NCBI GenBank assembly: GCA_019689955.1 | Contig: JADGGM010000206.1 | Location: 1 to 6,119, forward strand | Direction of reading: 5' to 3' | Length of the DNA: 6,119 nucleotides | Source: Gemmatimonadaceae bacterium | Lineage (GTDB): Bacteria > Gemmatimonadota > Gemmatimonadetes > Gemmatimonadales > Gemmatimonadaceae | In this document: in pieces, positions 1-6,020 of the stretch | Position numbering within the stretch: position 1 is the first letter of the stretch | Layout of the letters: each line of letters begins with the position of its first letter | Notes under the pieces: generated by a model | What the model was told of the DNA's origin: nothing | The model's input: only the letters and a program-made list of their open reading frames with translations | The model's database searches: none | Program-made: the position numbers and the translations under genes

Positions 1-887
1 GCTCGGTGATGTGTTTTAGAGAGAGCCACCAACCCCGCCTGCTCCGGCGCCGCGCGCCCGAAGTCGAAGTCCACGCCGGCCGCGGCCGCCGCGCGCACCG
101 CGGCCCACAGCAGCGCGTGGTTCGGCCGAAACTCCAGCAATGCCTCGCGCGAGGCGCCGAAGGCGTAGATCCACTCGCGCCACCCGCGCCACACGACGAT
201 CCCGGCCGCGATCCCGCGCTGCGGCACATCGGCCAGGTACAGCTCCGCGAGCCCGTCGCGCTGCAGCGCGCGACAGAGCTCCACGAAGAAGCGCCGCGGC
301 GGCGCGGGGACGCCGTGCCCGTGCGACGTGTGCTCCTGCAGCACGGCCATCTCTGTCCAGTCGCGGACCGAGTCCCCGCGCACGACGGTGACGCCCATCT
401 TCTCGGCCTTGCGGATCCCGCGCTGCGTGCTGCTGGCGTGGAGACGCTTCCAGATCGCCCCTTCCCCGCCGGCGGTCGCGAGCCGGTAGGTGTGATAGTG
501 GACGATGCGCGTGAACCCGGCCGGCGCCGCGTGCTCCCCCTCGCTCGCCACCTGCTTGACCTCGACGCGCTTCACCCGCCGCCGCCGCGCGAGCGCGATC
601 GACTCGGCGCCGAGCGCTTGGGCGACGTCCGGCGAGGCCGCCATGGGGCCGGCGGCATAGCTGAAGGGGAGGCTCACGAGCCGCCGCGGGCCGAAGAGCG
701 CGGGCACCTCGGCGAGGGGGAGCCCGCCGACCACGTCCCCCGCCTCGCGCGCCACCACAAAGTGCACGCGGAAGCCGAAGACGTCGCGGAGCCCGGCGAT
801 CCAGCGCGGGTGATGATAGAAGAGCCCCCGCTCGCGCGCGAGCGCCTCCCACCCGGCCGGCGGCTCAGGCTGCGTCTCGATGTCCAC
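1..887 (-). CDS. FemAB/GNAT-like acyl- or aminoacyltransferase, C-terminus cut by window edge
   Basis: 295 codons are visible and the frame is still open at the left edge. The likely start is GTG at 887; no ATG lies near it. The frame overlaps the last 23 nt of the glycosyltransferase gene, so the two are probably translationally coupled. The layout matches the two-lobed FemAB / BioF2-like GNAT fold. A first lobe (about residues 13-110) contains FYHHPRWIAGL and FSYAAGPMA. A basic hinge, ASSTQRGIRKAEKMGV (151-166), resembles the NIRKAEK-type segment of peptidoglycan-bridge and PEP-CTERM-associated FemAB proteins. A second lobe has LYLADVPQRGIAAGIVVW (217-233), WIYAFGAS (239-246) and FDFGRAAPEQAG (274-285). 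Known members add amino acids or acyl groups to cell-wall precursors or surface glycans. The substrate here is not determinable. The neighbouring glycosyltransferase suggests an envelope glycan role (inference). Confidence 0.75.
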   Translation of the reverse strand, partial: MDIETQPEPPAGWEALARERGLFYHHPRWIAGLRDVFGFRVHFVVAREAGDVVGGLPLAEVPALFGPRRLVSLPFSYAAGPMAASPDVAQALGAESIALARRRRVKRVEVKQVASEGEHAAPAGFTRIVHYHTYRLATAGGEGAIWKRLHASSTQRGIRKAEKMGVTVVRGDSVRDWTEMAVLQEHTSHGHGVPAPPRRFFVELCRALQRDGLAELYLADVPQRGIAAGIVVWRGWREWIYAFGASREALLEFRPNHALLWAAVRAAAAAGVDFDFGRAAPEQAGLVALSKTHHR

Positions 888-2058
888 GTATCGTCTCGTA
901 CAGCGCGATGATTTTCCCGGCCGCAGTCTCCGGGGCGTAGACGCGGCGCACGGCGTCGCGTCCGGCGCGCGTGAGCCGCGTGCGCAGCGCAGGGTCGGTG
1001 ATGAGCCGGCCGATCTGCGTGGCCAGGTCCTCGGCGTCGCCGTCGCGCGCGAGGAGCCCGGTCTCCTCGTGCTGCACCACCTCGGGGATCCCTCCCGCCG
1101 GCGTGCCGACGACGGCGCACCCGGCCAGGAGCGCTTCGACGAGCGTGAGGCCGAGCCCTTCCGCGTGCCCGCGCGACGGGAGCACGGTGACCGTGGCCCG
1201 GCCGTAGGCAGCGGGCATCTCGCTCTGCGGGAGGAAGCTCGACCACTCGACGTTGGTGAGCCCGAGCGACGCGGCGAGCGCTTGCAGCGCCGGGCGCTCG
1301 GGTCCCTCGCCGAGCACCTGGAGCTGGCAGGCGATCCCCCGCTGCACGAGGATCGCCACCGCGCGGACCAGCACGTCGACCCCCTTGCTCGGCACCAGGT
1401 TCCCGGCGTAGAGCACGCGCGGCGGATCCGCCTTCGGTTCCTGCGCGCCCGCTGCGAAGCGGTCGACGTCGAGCGGCATCGGCGTCACGGTGATCGGGGT
1501 CCGGAGGTCCGGGACCAGGCGCGCGAGGTCGCGCGCGAGGAAGTGCGACACGGTCGTCACGCTCGCCGCGCGCGAGAGCACTCGCCGGCCCACGCGGTGC
1601 AGCAGCGGGCGCTCGAGCAGGCGCACGTCACTTCCGTGGCACGTCACGACGACCGGGACCCCGCCCCGCGCCGCGAGCGACGTGGCGATCCACCCGCCGG
1701 GGATCCACCAGTGCGCGTGCACGAGGTCGGGGCGGAACGTCGCCATGGCGCGGCGCGCCGCGCGGCGGAAGCGCAGCAGGAACGACGGGAGGCCGAGGGT
1801 GACGAGGGGCGCCGTGAGGGCATGGCGGTGGAGCGAGCCGGTGTACCCCACCCGCTCCATGGATTCGGGCGCGTACCGAAAGCGGGTGACGATGACCCCG
1901 CGTTCCGTCTCCACGTCGGCGGTCCCCGGCGCGTGCGGCGCGATGACGCGCGTCTCGTGGCCGGCCGCGTGCGCGGCGCGCGCGAGGCGCGCCACGAAGG
2001 CCCCGGCGGGGTCGCCGGGGAATCGAGGGTAATTGTGTGTGAGCACGAGCACGCGCAT
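865..2058 (-). CDS. Glycosyltransferase family 4 (GT-B fold)
   Basis: A complete 397-aa protein of normal GT4 length, probably transferring a sugar from an activated nucleotide donor to a glycan or lipid-linked acceptor at the inner face of the membrane. The N-terminal Rossmann domain begins MRVLVLTHNYPRFPGDPAG, with a glycine-rich acceptor loop, then HAHWWIPGG (115-122) and TCHGSD (139-144). The donor-binding domain starts near VLYAGNLVPSKGVDVL (215-230), where Lys225 sits in the usual phosphate-binding position. The E-x7-E donor motif is present as E300-GLGLTLV-E308, followed by GTPAGGIPEVV (318-328). No signal peptide or membrane segment is seen. The ATG at 2058 has GAGG 8 nt upstream. The gene lies 81 bp after the TPR gene and overlaps the FemAB-like gene, a pair typical of polysaccharide or exopolysaccharide loci. 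The exact sugar and acceptor cannot be read from sequence. Confidence 0.93.
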   Translation of the reverse strand: MRVLVLTHNYPRFPGDPAGAFVARLARAAHAAGHETRVIAPHAPGTADVETERGVIVTRFRYAPESMERVGYTGSLHRHALTAPLVTLGLPSFLLRFRRAARRAMATFRPDLVHAHWWIPGGWIATSLAARGGVPVVVTCHGSDVRLLERPLLHRVGRRVLSRAASVTTVSHFLARDLARLVPDLRTPITVTPMPLDVDRFAAGAQEPKADPPRVLYAGNLVPSKGVDVLVRAVAILVQRGIACQLQVLGEGPERPALQALAASLGLTNVEWSSFLPQSEMPAAYGRATVTVLPSRGHAEGLGLTLVEALLAGCAVVGTPAGGIPEVVQHEETGLLARDGDAEDLATQIGRLITDPALRTRLTRAGRDAVRRVYAPETAAGKIIALYETIRGHRDAA

Positions 2059-2102
2059 CGGCCGGGCCTCGAGAGCGGGTACGCGATGCCTGCCGCAGCT
2101 CG

Positions 2103-2122
2103 CGAGCGGCGCACGCCGCTCG
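2103..2122 (-). terminator. Strong GC hairpin between TPR and glycosyltransferase genes
   Basis: CGAGCGGC and GCCGCTCG form a perfect 8-bp stem around a GCAC loop, 17 nt after the TPR stop codon and 44 nt before the glycosyltransferase start. No T-run follows on the minus strand, so it is not a textbook intrinsic terminator. It could be an attenuator, an mRNA-end stabiliser or a U-less terminator. Confidence 0.35.
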
Positions 2123-2139
2123 GCGGTGCGTGTGTGTCG

Positions 2140-2805
2140 TCAGCTCTGCTTCGCGGCGTGTACTTCGAGCTCGCCCAGGCGCACGCGCGCCTCGGCGTTC
2201 ACGGGGCTCGCGGGATCGGCGGCGAGCTTCGACCAGATCTCCTTCGCCTCCGCCGTCTTCCCGGCGCTGGTGAGCGCGCGGGCGGCGTTGGCGAGGTAGC
2301 TATCGCGCTCCGCGGGATACTTCGCCGCGTCGGCGGCCTTGCGGTACGCCGCGGCCGCGTCGGCGAACTTCCCGGACTGCTCGTAGCCGTTCCCCATGAG
2401 GTTGTATGCCACAGGGACGACGATCGGATCGTCCGACCCCACGAGCTTCTGGAGCCCGGCGATCCCCTGCTGGTACTGCCCTTTGTCGTAGAGCACGCGC
2501 GCGAGCATGAGCTGCGCCTGGCGCCCGGCCTCGGTGCTCCCGTAGCGGCTCACGACCTTCTCGAGGTCGCTCTGCGCGAAGGCGAGGTTCCCCGACGCGA
2601 ATGCTTGCTGCGCCTCGGCCAGCGTGTTGGCCGCGTTCCGCGCCCGTGCGGCGTGCGCCTTCTGGTAGAACCAGACCCCGCCCGCCACGACGATGATGGC
2701 GACGGCGATGATCGTGAGGAGCCGCGAGTGGAGCTCGGCCCACTCGAGCAGGCCTTCGGTGTCGGTGATCCGCTGAGGGCGCGCGGCCGCTCCGGTACGT
2801 GTCAT
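2140..2805 (-). CDS. Membrane-anchored tetratricopeptide (TPR) protein, YfgM/CpoB-like
   Basis: A 221-aa protein. A basic, hydrophilic N-terminus of about 28 residues is followed by one hydrophobic segment, LLTIIAVAIIVVAGGVWFY (29-47), then only helical repeats. This predicts a cytoplasmic N-terminus and an extracytoplasmic TPR domain, the topology of YfgM-type ancillary Sec/periplasmic chaperone-related proteins. TPR-like helix pairs are visible at about 57-90 (AEAQQAFASGNLAFAQSDLEKV), 95-123 (LMLARVLYDKGQYQQGIAGL), 130-163 (AYNLMGNGYEQSGKFADAAA) and 168-199 (DSYLANAARALTSAGKTAEA). The start at 2805 is preferred: AGGA lies 6 nt upstream, whereas extending the frame further would run into the tRNA gene. 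Partners are unknown; scaffolding of envelope protein complexes is the general expectation. It may share transcription with the tRNA 70 nt upstream. Confidence 0.88.
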   Translation of the reverse strand: MTRTGAAARPQRITDTEGLLEWAELHSRLLTIIAVAIIVVAGGVWFYQKAHAARARNAANTLAEAQQAFASGNLAFAQSDLEKVVSRYGSTEAGRQAQLMLARVLYDKGQYQQGIAGLQKLVGSDDPIVVPVAYNLMGNGYEQSGKFADAAAAYRKAADAAKYPAERDSYLANAARALTSAGKTAEAKEIWSKLAADPASPVNAEARVRLGELEVHAAKQS

Positions 2806-2875
2806 GCGAGATCCTGAAGAATGGCGTAACGTGGCTGCTGGCGAACGTGACCGACGAGTCGCGAGACCCGCCCAG

Positions 2876-2949
2876 TGCCCCTGGGGTGACTCGAACACCC
2901 GGCCAACGGTTTAGGAAACCGCTGCTCTATCCACCTGAGCTACAGGGGC
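2876..2949 (-). tRNA. tRNA-Arg, anticodon CCT
   Basis: A 74-nt full cloverleaf. The acceptor stem GCCCCTG/CAGGGGC is fully paired. The D arm is GCTC-AGGTGGATA-GAGC, the anticodon arm GCGGT-TTCCTAA-ACCGT (one G-T pair), the variable loop TGGCC, and the T arm GGGTG-TTCGAGT-CACCC. The discriminator base is A and CCA is not encoded. Anticodon CCT reads AGG codons. The D-loop style AGGTGGATAGAGC is usual for bacterial tRNA-Arg(CCT). The gene marks the junction between the very GC-rich chromosomal genes on its 3' side and an integrase relic plus restriction-modification genes on its 5' side. Confidence 0.97.
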
Positions 2950-2968
2950 AAACATTGAACAGTATTCA

Positions 2969-2974
2969 ATTATA
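2969..2974 (-). promoter_or_regulatory. Probable -10 element (TATAAT) of the tRNA-Arg promoter
   Basis: A perfect TATAAT on the minus strand, in a short AT-rich patch within otherwise GC-rich DNA. It would start transcription about 12-14 nt before the mature tRNA 5' end, a normal tRNA leader length. No convincing -35 hexamer is seen at 16-18 bp spacing: GAGGTA, GGAGGT and TGGAGG occupy those positions, inside the end of the integrase relic. The original -35 may have been replaced when foreign DNA arrived (inference). Confidence 0.6.
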
Positions 2975-2979
2975 ACGGC

Positions 2980-3345
2980 TTACACCGCCATACCTCCAGC
3001 ATCTTCAGCGGCGGTTCCACTTACTTGTGCCTGGTATTGTACGAGAAGCGCGAGACGTCCGGTGCCTGTGGGAGCGTATCGCCAGAGCACACCCAACCTC
3101 TCCAGAAAGCCGGGGCTCTCCGGGTGCTGCCCTATCATGTGCTCGATCGCGTCCGACCTGCGGCGAATCTCCCCAACGAGATGGCCGTACACCGTTACGA
3201 CCACATCTAGCGAGCTGCACCCTGGTTCGTTCGCGACCGTGTGCGGAGCGACGGCAGCCCCGCCATCGAACGTTCGGAACCGAGTCGCGCGGTCCGTGTG
3301 CTGGAAAGTACGCGGATGGACCCGGGGAAAAGTAACGGCTACGGC
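2980..3345 (-). pseudogene. Remnant of a tyrosine recombinase (phage/island integrase), C-terminal end
   Basis: The frame is open from after a TGA (3346-3348) to a TAA (2980-2982), with no ATG, GTG or TTG start except GTG at 3204, which has no clear ribosome-binding site. Codons at 3175-3222 read GCSSLDVVVTVYGHLV. This aligns without gaps to the familiar C-terminal signature of tyrosine recombinases, GHSSIQVTVDVYGHLV; the catalytic-type Tyr is at 3187-3189 and the preceding conserved His is replaced by Cys. Just upstream, HTVAN (3229-3243) resembles the HTFAS that follows the catalytic Arg, but about 14 residues normally between these blocks are missing and the Arg position reads Pro. A normal integrase is 300-400 aa, so this is a decayed fragment. 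The tail after YGHLV (about 67 aa) is unfamiliar. From GTG 3204 it could alternatively encode a 74-aa hypothetical protein. Confidence 0.6.
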
Positions 3346-3513
3346 TCACCCGCTACAAGCCTCGCGTTCCCCTCAGGCTTCACCGCCGCGCACGCTCCCG
3401 GTAGCACGCTTCCTAAATGCCCCTGAGCTGGGGCCAGATCCCGAGGAGGCACCGGGACGAAGCCGTCTTCCTCTCGCGCCGGGCGGCATCTCTCAGGGTG
3501 TCGCGCGCCGTGC
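3346..3513. other. Gene-free gap between integrase relic and endonuclease gene, with two small hairpins
   Basis: I see no convincing coding frame here on either strand. Two inverted repeats are present: AAGCCT...AGGCTT at 3357-3362/3375-3380 (6-bp stem, 12-nt loop) and GCCCC-TGAGCT-GGGGC at 3419-3434 (5-bp stem, 6-nt loop). Neither is followed by a T-run on the minus strand, so neither is a clear terminator for the restriction operon. The stretch may be further decayed mobile-element DNA (inference). Confidence 0.4.
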
Positions 3514-4251
3514 TTACGATCTTACACGAATCAGCTTCCCGTCTTCATACTCGTAAAAATCTGGGTTCCGTTCGGCAACTTGTCGGATGAGCTGGTCCAC
3601 GATGGACTCAAACGTAACCTGATGGTCGGGGTCCCCAACTTCGAACGCCTTTGCGGTGGCGTGGAATGGAGAAGCGTCGACCAGGATGATGTATAGGCGT
3701 TCGAATTGTTCATCGCGCCCAGCGGGATCATTGCGCCCGGTGAACAGCTTCAACCTAGGATGTGCATTCCCCCAAGTAGACCGGCGCTGTTCGGTTCCGT
3801 CGTGCTGGGCACCGCTGTTCAGGAAGAACAGCCCAAAAAGCACAGCATACGGGAAACGGCGATGAAGTGTGACCGACTCAATGAGAAGGTCGCTGCGCCG
3901 ATTCGTAAGGTTCTTCTGGTAGTTCTTCGTCGTGCCGTCGCGCCAGTTGATCGTCTTCACGGAGATGGCGCAAAGTAGGCCAGATTCCTCAGTGGCCCAG
4001 GTGACATCCACCTGCTTCGCCCCGATGCCACCGGCCATCCGCCTTTCCGCACCGGACCTATCAAGCTCCCCCGGTCCTACAGGTCGCGCTTCCTTCATAC
4101 CACGATCGCGGAGCGCTTTCCCCAACGCGGCAGCGAGGACGCCCGACATCGACTGCGAATATTGCCGCTTGACCTCCCTGCTCGCTGTCTCGTCCGGTTT
4201 CGGCGGCAGCGTTTTCAGCGCCGCGACTATGAGCTCATCGACCGTTGGCAC
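3514..4251 (-). CDS. Probable type II restriction endonuclease with PD-(D/E)xK-like core
   Basis: A 245-aa protein of unnamed family, predicted to cut the DNA site protected by the adjacent methyltransferase. The core reads GAERRMAGGIGAKQVDVTW (67-85), then LLCAISVKTINWRD (92-105). This gives Glu69, Asp82 and S97-V-K99, the order helix-Glu, Asp, x-Lys of the PD-(D/E)xK fold, with Ser where Glu/Asp is usual. A conserved-looking block, NLTNRRSDLLIESVTLHRRF (114-133), then a hydrophobic strand, follow. No membrane segment or signal peptide is seen. GTG at 4251 is chosen because AAGGG lies 5 nt upstream; GTG at 4305 would add 18 residues but has a poorer site and a longer overlap. The gene starts inside the last 17 nt of the methyltransferase gene, indicating coupled translation with methylation expressed first. 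The nuclease assignment rests on motif plus context; the recognition site is unknown. Confidence 0.75.
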   Translation of the reverse strand: MPTVDELIVAALKTLPPKPDETASREVKRQYSQSMSGVLAAALGKALRDRGMKEARPVGPGELDRSGAERRMAGGIGAKQVDVTWATEESGLLCAISVKTINWRDGTTKNYQKNLTNRRSDLLIESVTLHRRFPYAVLFGLFFLNSGAQHDGTEQRRSTWGNAHPRLKLFTGRNDPAGRDEQFERLYIILVDASPFHATAKAFEVGDPDHQVTFESIVDQLIRQVAERNPDFYEYEDGKLIRVRS

Positions 4252-5962
4252 ATTGACCCTTGCCGCGTGTGCTCCGACGTTGGAACAGGACTTCCCTCGC
4301 GTCACGAATGGCTTTCAGCGATGCGTAACTGACACTCAGAGAGCTCGACAGAAGTATTCGGTCAACGATCGCGACCGCCTCCATCAGCTTGCCCTGACGA
4401 AGCAACCGGCCAACTTGCGCACGGACCTTACGCAGCTCATCCGCTGATGCCTCGATCGTATCGAGCGACGGCACCAGGAGCTTGTCCGCTTCCTTCGGTT
4501 CCAGCTTCAGAAGCCCGCCACCGTACGCGCGACCGACCATCTCCGCACCGAGGAGCGTCGCACTATTCAGCACGGCCAGCGGAAGGAGCTCTCGGCCGAG
4601 CTCGCGCCGGTCAGCACGAAGCAACACGCCGTAGAGCGAGTTGAGGTGAAGAACCTTCGCGTCGTTCGTGACCAGGCGGGGCCGCTCATGGTCCATGTAC
4701 GTCAGCAACAGGTCGGGAACCTTCACGACCGGGACGCGCCACCAGGGGGAGCGCACACGGCACTTGTACGCTTTGTGGACGTTGTCCTTTTCACCTGCCT
4801 TGATGTAGTCGCGCGCGGCGGCTGAAGGATAGTCGTCGGGATAGAACAGATACGCGGCCGCACCATCAGCGGCTTGCTGTTCCCATGCTTGCTCAGAGAA
4901 CGTCAGGCCGCGAAGATGGCGTGACCCTGGGGGAGAGATCGCGCGAAGCTCCTTCTTCGTCAGGTTCAGCGCGCGCGCTTCGTCAGCGGTCAGGGTGAAG
5001 AATCGATTATTTCCGGTGACCGATCCCAGATAGGTGTCGCCCCACTCCAGCAGCTGCTCGAACCCGCCAACTTCCTCCAGGGCGCGGTACGCGTCCAACG
5101 CCCCAGACGACAGGAGCGCAGGCGTCCACTTCCCATCGCGCTCCGGGGTGAACCAGGTCCATACGGCCGCCTTCTCGATTTGCTCCAGGTCTTCGAGTGA
5201 GCGCGCCTGGTAGACTTCGAATGTCGGTGCGGGCCCCTGACCTTCAGCCAACAACAAGACGACTTCTTCGAGTACACCCGGAAAAACGAGCTCTTCGAAC
5301 ATCACCAGGCGCACCCGTCCGAACCGCTCCAACAAGAAGCGGCGAACACTGGCGGCGTAGTTCACCGACAAGAGCTCAGCGGGAAGGACCAGCCCCAGTC
5401 GTCCACTAGGCTTCAGGAACCGCGTAGCGTGAACCGTGAACGGAGCCCATGCGCTGGCAAGCCCGGTGAGACGCACGCCCTGAGCGAGCGCGGCTTTCAT
5501 CGCCTTTGCACGCACGGCTCCGGTGAAGCTTTGGTATCGGATGTAAGGCGGATTCCCGATGACTGCATCGTAGACCGGTTCCGGCTCGACCTCGAAGAAG
5601 TCAGCGAGCCGTACGGAGCCCTGAAGCCCTGTTCGCGCAAGGACCTGTTCCGCCGCGCGCGCCGACGCAGGGTGCAGCTCCACGCCATGCAGTTCAGGCG
5701 GCGGGTCGTTCGGACTGCGTAGTGCGCTGAGCGCACCCAAACGCTCAGCGGCAGCAAGCAGGAAGATCGCTTCGCCCGCGGAAGGTTCTAAGACTTTGTC
5801 GGACGGAGAACGTAGAGCCCAGTCCGCAATGAACCGGCTCATCTCTGGCGGCGTGAAGAACGCGCCGCGCGCTTTGCGAACGACGAGGGAATCCGTCAAG
5901 CTCTGTCTTTCGGTAAATGTCCGGGGCTGATGCCGCGCGGGTGTCAATGTGCTTGCAAGCAA
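4235..5962 (-). CDS. Gamma-class N6-adenine DNA methyltransferase (TaqI/Eco57I-like)
   Basis: A 575-aa protein transferring methyl from S-adenosylmethionine to adenine N6 in a specific DNA site. The motif order is that of the gamma class: motif X RGAFFTPPEM (32-41), motif I VLEPSAGEAIFL (57-68), acidic motif II HGVELHP (91-97), motif III ADFF (119-122) and catalytic motif IV GNPPYIRY (135-142), then LKPSGRLGLVLPAEL, which resembles the LKPGG-VVPA segment of M.TaqI. Motif I has EA where G-x-G is more usual, a variant I would expect to be tolerated. The C-terminal half, including KCRVRSPWWRVPVVKV and HLNSLYGVLL, corresponds to the target-recognition region. The first conventional start is TTG at 5962, with no good ribosome-binding site; TTG at 5947 or 5899 would also retain motif X. 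The endonuclease gene overlaps its end. The leader contains a C7 tract and several inverted repeats, listed separately. Confidence 0.93.
   Translation of the reverse strand: MLASTLTPARHQPRTFTERQSLTDSLVVRKARGAFFTPPEMSRFIADWALRSPSDKVLEPSAGEAIFLLAAAERLGALSALRSPNDPPPELHGVELHPASARAAEQVLARTGLQGSVRLADFFEVEPEPVYDAVIGNPPYIRYQSFTGAVRAKAMKAALAQGVRLTGLASAWAPFTVHATRFLKPSGRLGLVLPAELLSVNYAASVRRFLLERFGRVRLVMFEELVFPGVLEEVVLLLAEGQGPAPTFEVYQARSLEDLEQIEKAAVWTWFTPERDGKWTPALLSSGALDAYRALEEVGGFEQLLEWGDTYLGSVTGNNRFFTLTADEARALNLTKKELRAISPPGSRHLRGLTFSEQAWEQQAADGAAAYLFYPDDYPSAAARDYIKAGEKDNVHKAYKCRVRSPWWRVPVVKVPDLLLTYMDHERPRLVTNDAKVLHLNSLYGVLLRADRRELGRELLPLAVLNSATLLGAEMVGRAYGGGLLKLEPKEADKLLVPSLDTIEASADELRKVRAQVGRLLRQGKLMEAVAIVDRILLSSSLSVSYASLKAIRDAREVLFQRRSTRGKGQCANGR
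4257..4261 (-). promoter_or_regulatory. Ribosome-binding site deciding the endonuclease start
   Basis: AAGGG lies 5 nt before GTG 4251 and inside the final codons of the methyltransferase gene. Ribosomes finishing the methyltransferase at the TGA (4235-4237) would have just passed this site, consistent with coupled re-initiation. Confidence 0.55.
5950..5961. repeat. 12-bp perfect palindrome over the methyltransferase start
   Basis: TGCTTGCAAGCA equals its own reverse complement and overlaps the TTG start (5960-5962) and the next codons. Its placement would suit an operator or a start-masking structure. However, a 12-bp palindrome is expected about once or twice by chance in a window this size, so function is speculative. 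Confidence 0.3.
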
Positions 5963-5974
5963 GGTGCTCGTAAA

Positions 5975-5981
5975 GGGGGGG
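5975..5981 (-). repeat. C7 homopolymer tract in the methyltransferase leader
   Basis: Seven consecutive C on the minus strand (G7 on plus), 12 nt upstream of the TTG start. With seven C the ATG at 6047 is out of frame with the methyltransferase. With six C it would be in frame through TTT ACG AGC ACC into the TTG codon, adding 28 residues. The tract is therefore a candidate slippage site or a sequencing-error point. Confidence 0.5.
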
Positions 5982-5983
5982 CG

Positions 5984-5995
5984 AGGGTTGACCCT
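5984..5995. repeat. Small inverted repeat upstream of the methyltransferase
   Basis: AGGGT-TG-ACCCT has 5-bp arms around a 2-nt centre, 22-33 nt before the TTG start. It could be part of an operator for self-regulation, but it is short and no paired copy was found. Confidence 0.25.
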
Positions 5996-6020
5996 GTGAA
6001 TCGGGGCTTACGCCTTTCCA

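Noticed and set aside
16..852. Open minus-strand frame of 278 codons within the FemAB-like gene
   Set aside because: Its translation is almost entirely Arg/Ala/Gly. A different minus frame (start 887) gives a protein with clear FemAB-like segments.
2131..2137. GTGTGTG-type dinucleotide run near the TPR stop codon
   Set aside because: Too short to be a microsatellite of note and not within a coding frame.
880..2817. Long open frame (645 codons) on the plus strand
   Set aside because: It is antisense to the glycosyltransferase and TPR genes, is rich in Arg, Ala, Gly and His as expected of a GC-rich shadow frame, and shows no recognisable motif.
3419..3434. GCCCCTGAGCT resembles the 5' end of the tRNA (GCCCCTGTAGCT), a possible attachment-site copy
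   Set aside because: The match is only about 11 bases with a gap and is itself a hairpin. The TTCCTAAA nearby is in the wrong order relative to the tRNA, and no T-arm sequence follows.
3062..3556. 164-codon plus-strand frame across the junction
   Set aside because: No family resemblance, and it runs antisense to both the integrase signature and the end of the endonuclease gene.
4252..4305. Longer endonuclease start at GTG 4305
   Set aside because: It would give a 71-nt overlap and has a weaker upstream site than GTG 4251, which has AAGGG at 5 nt. It is not excluded.
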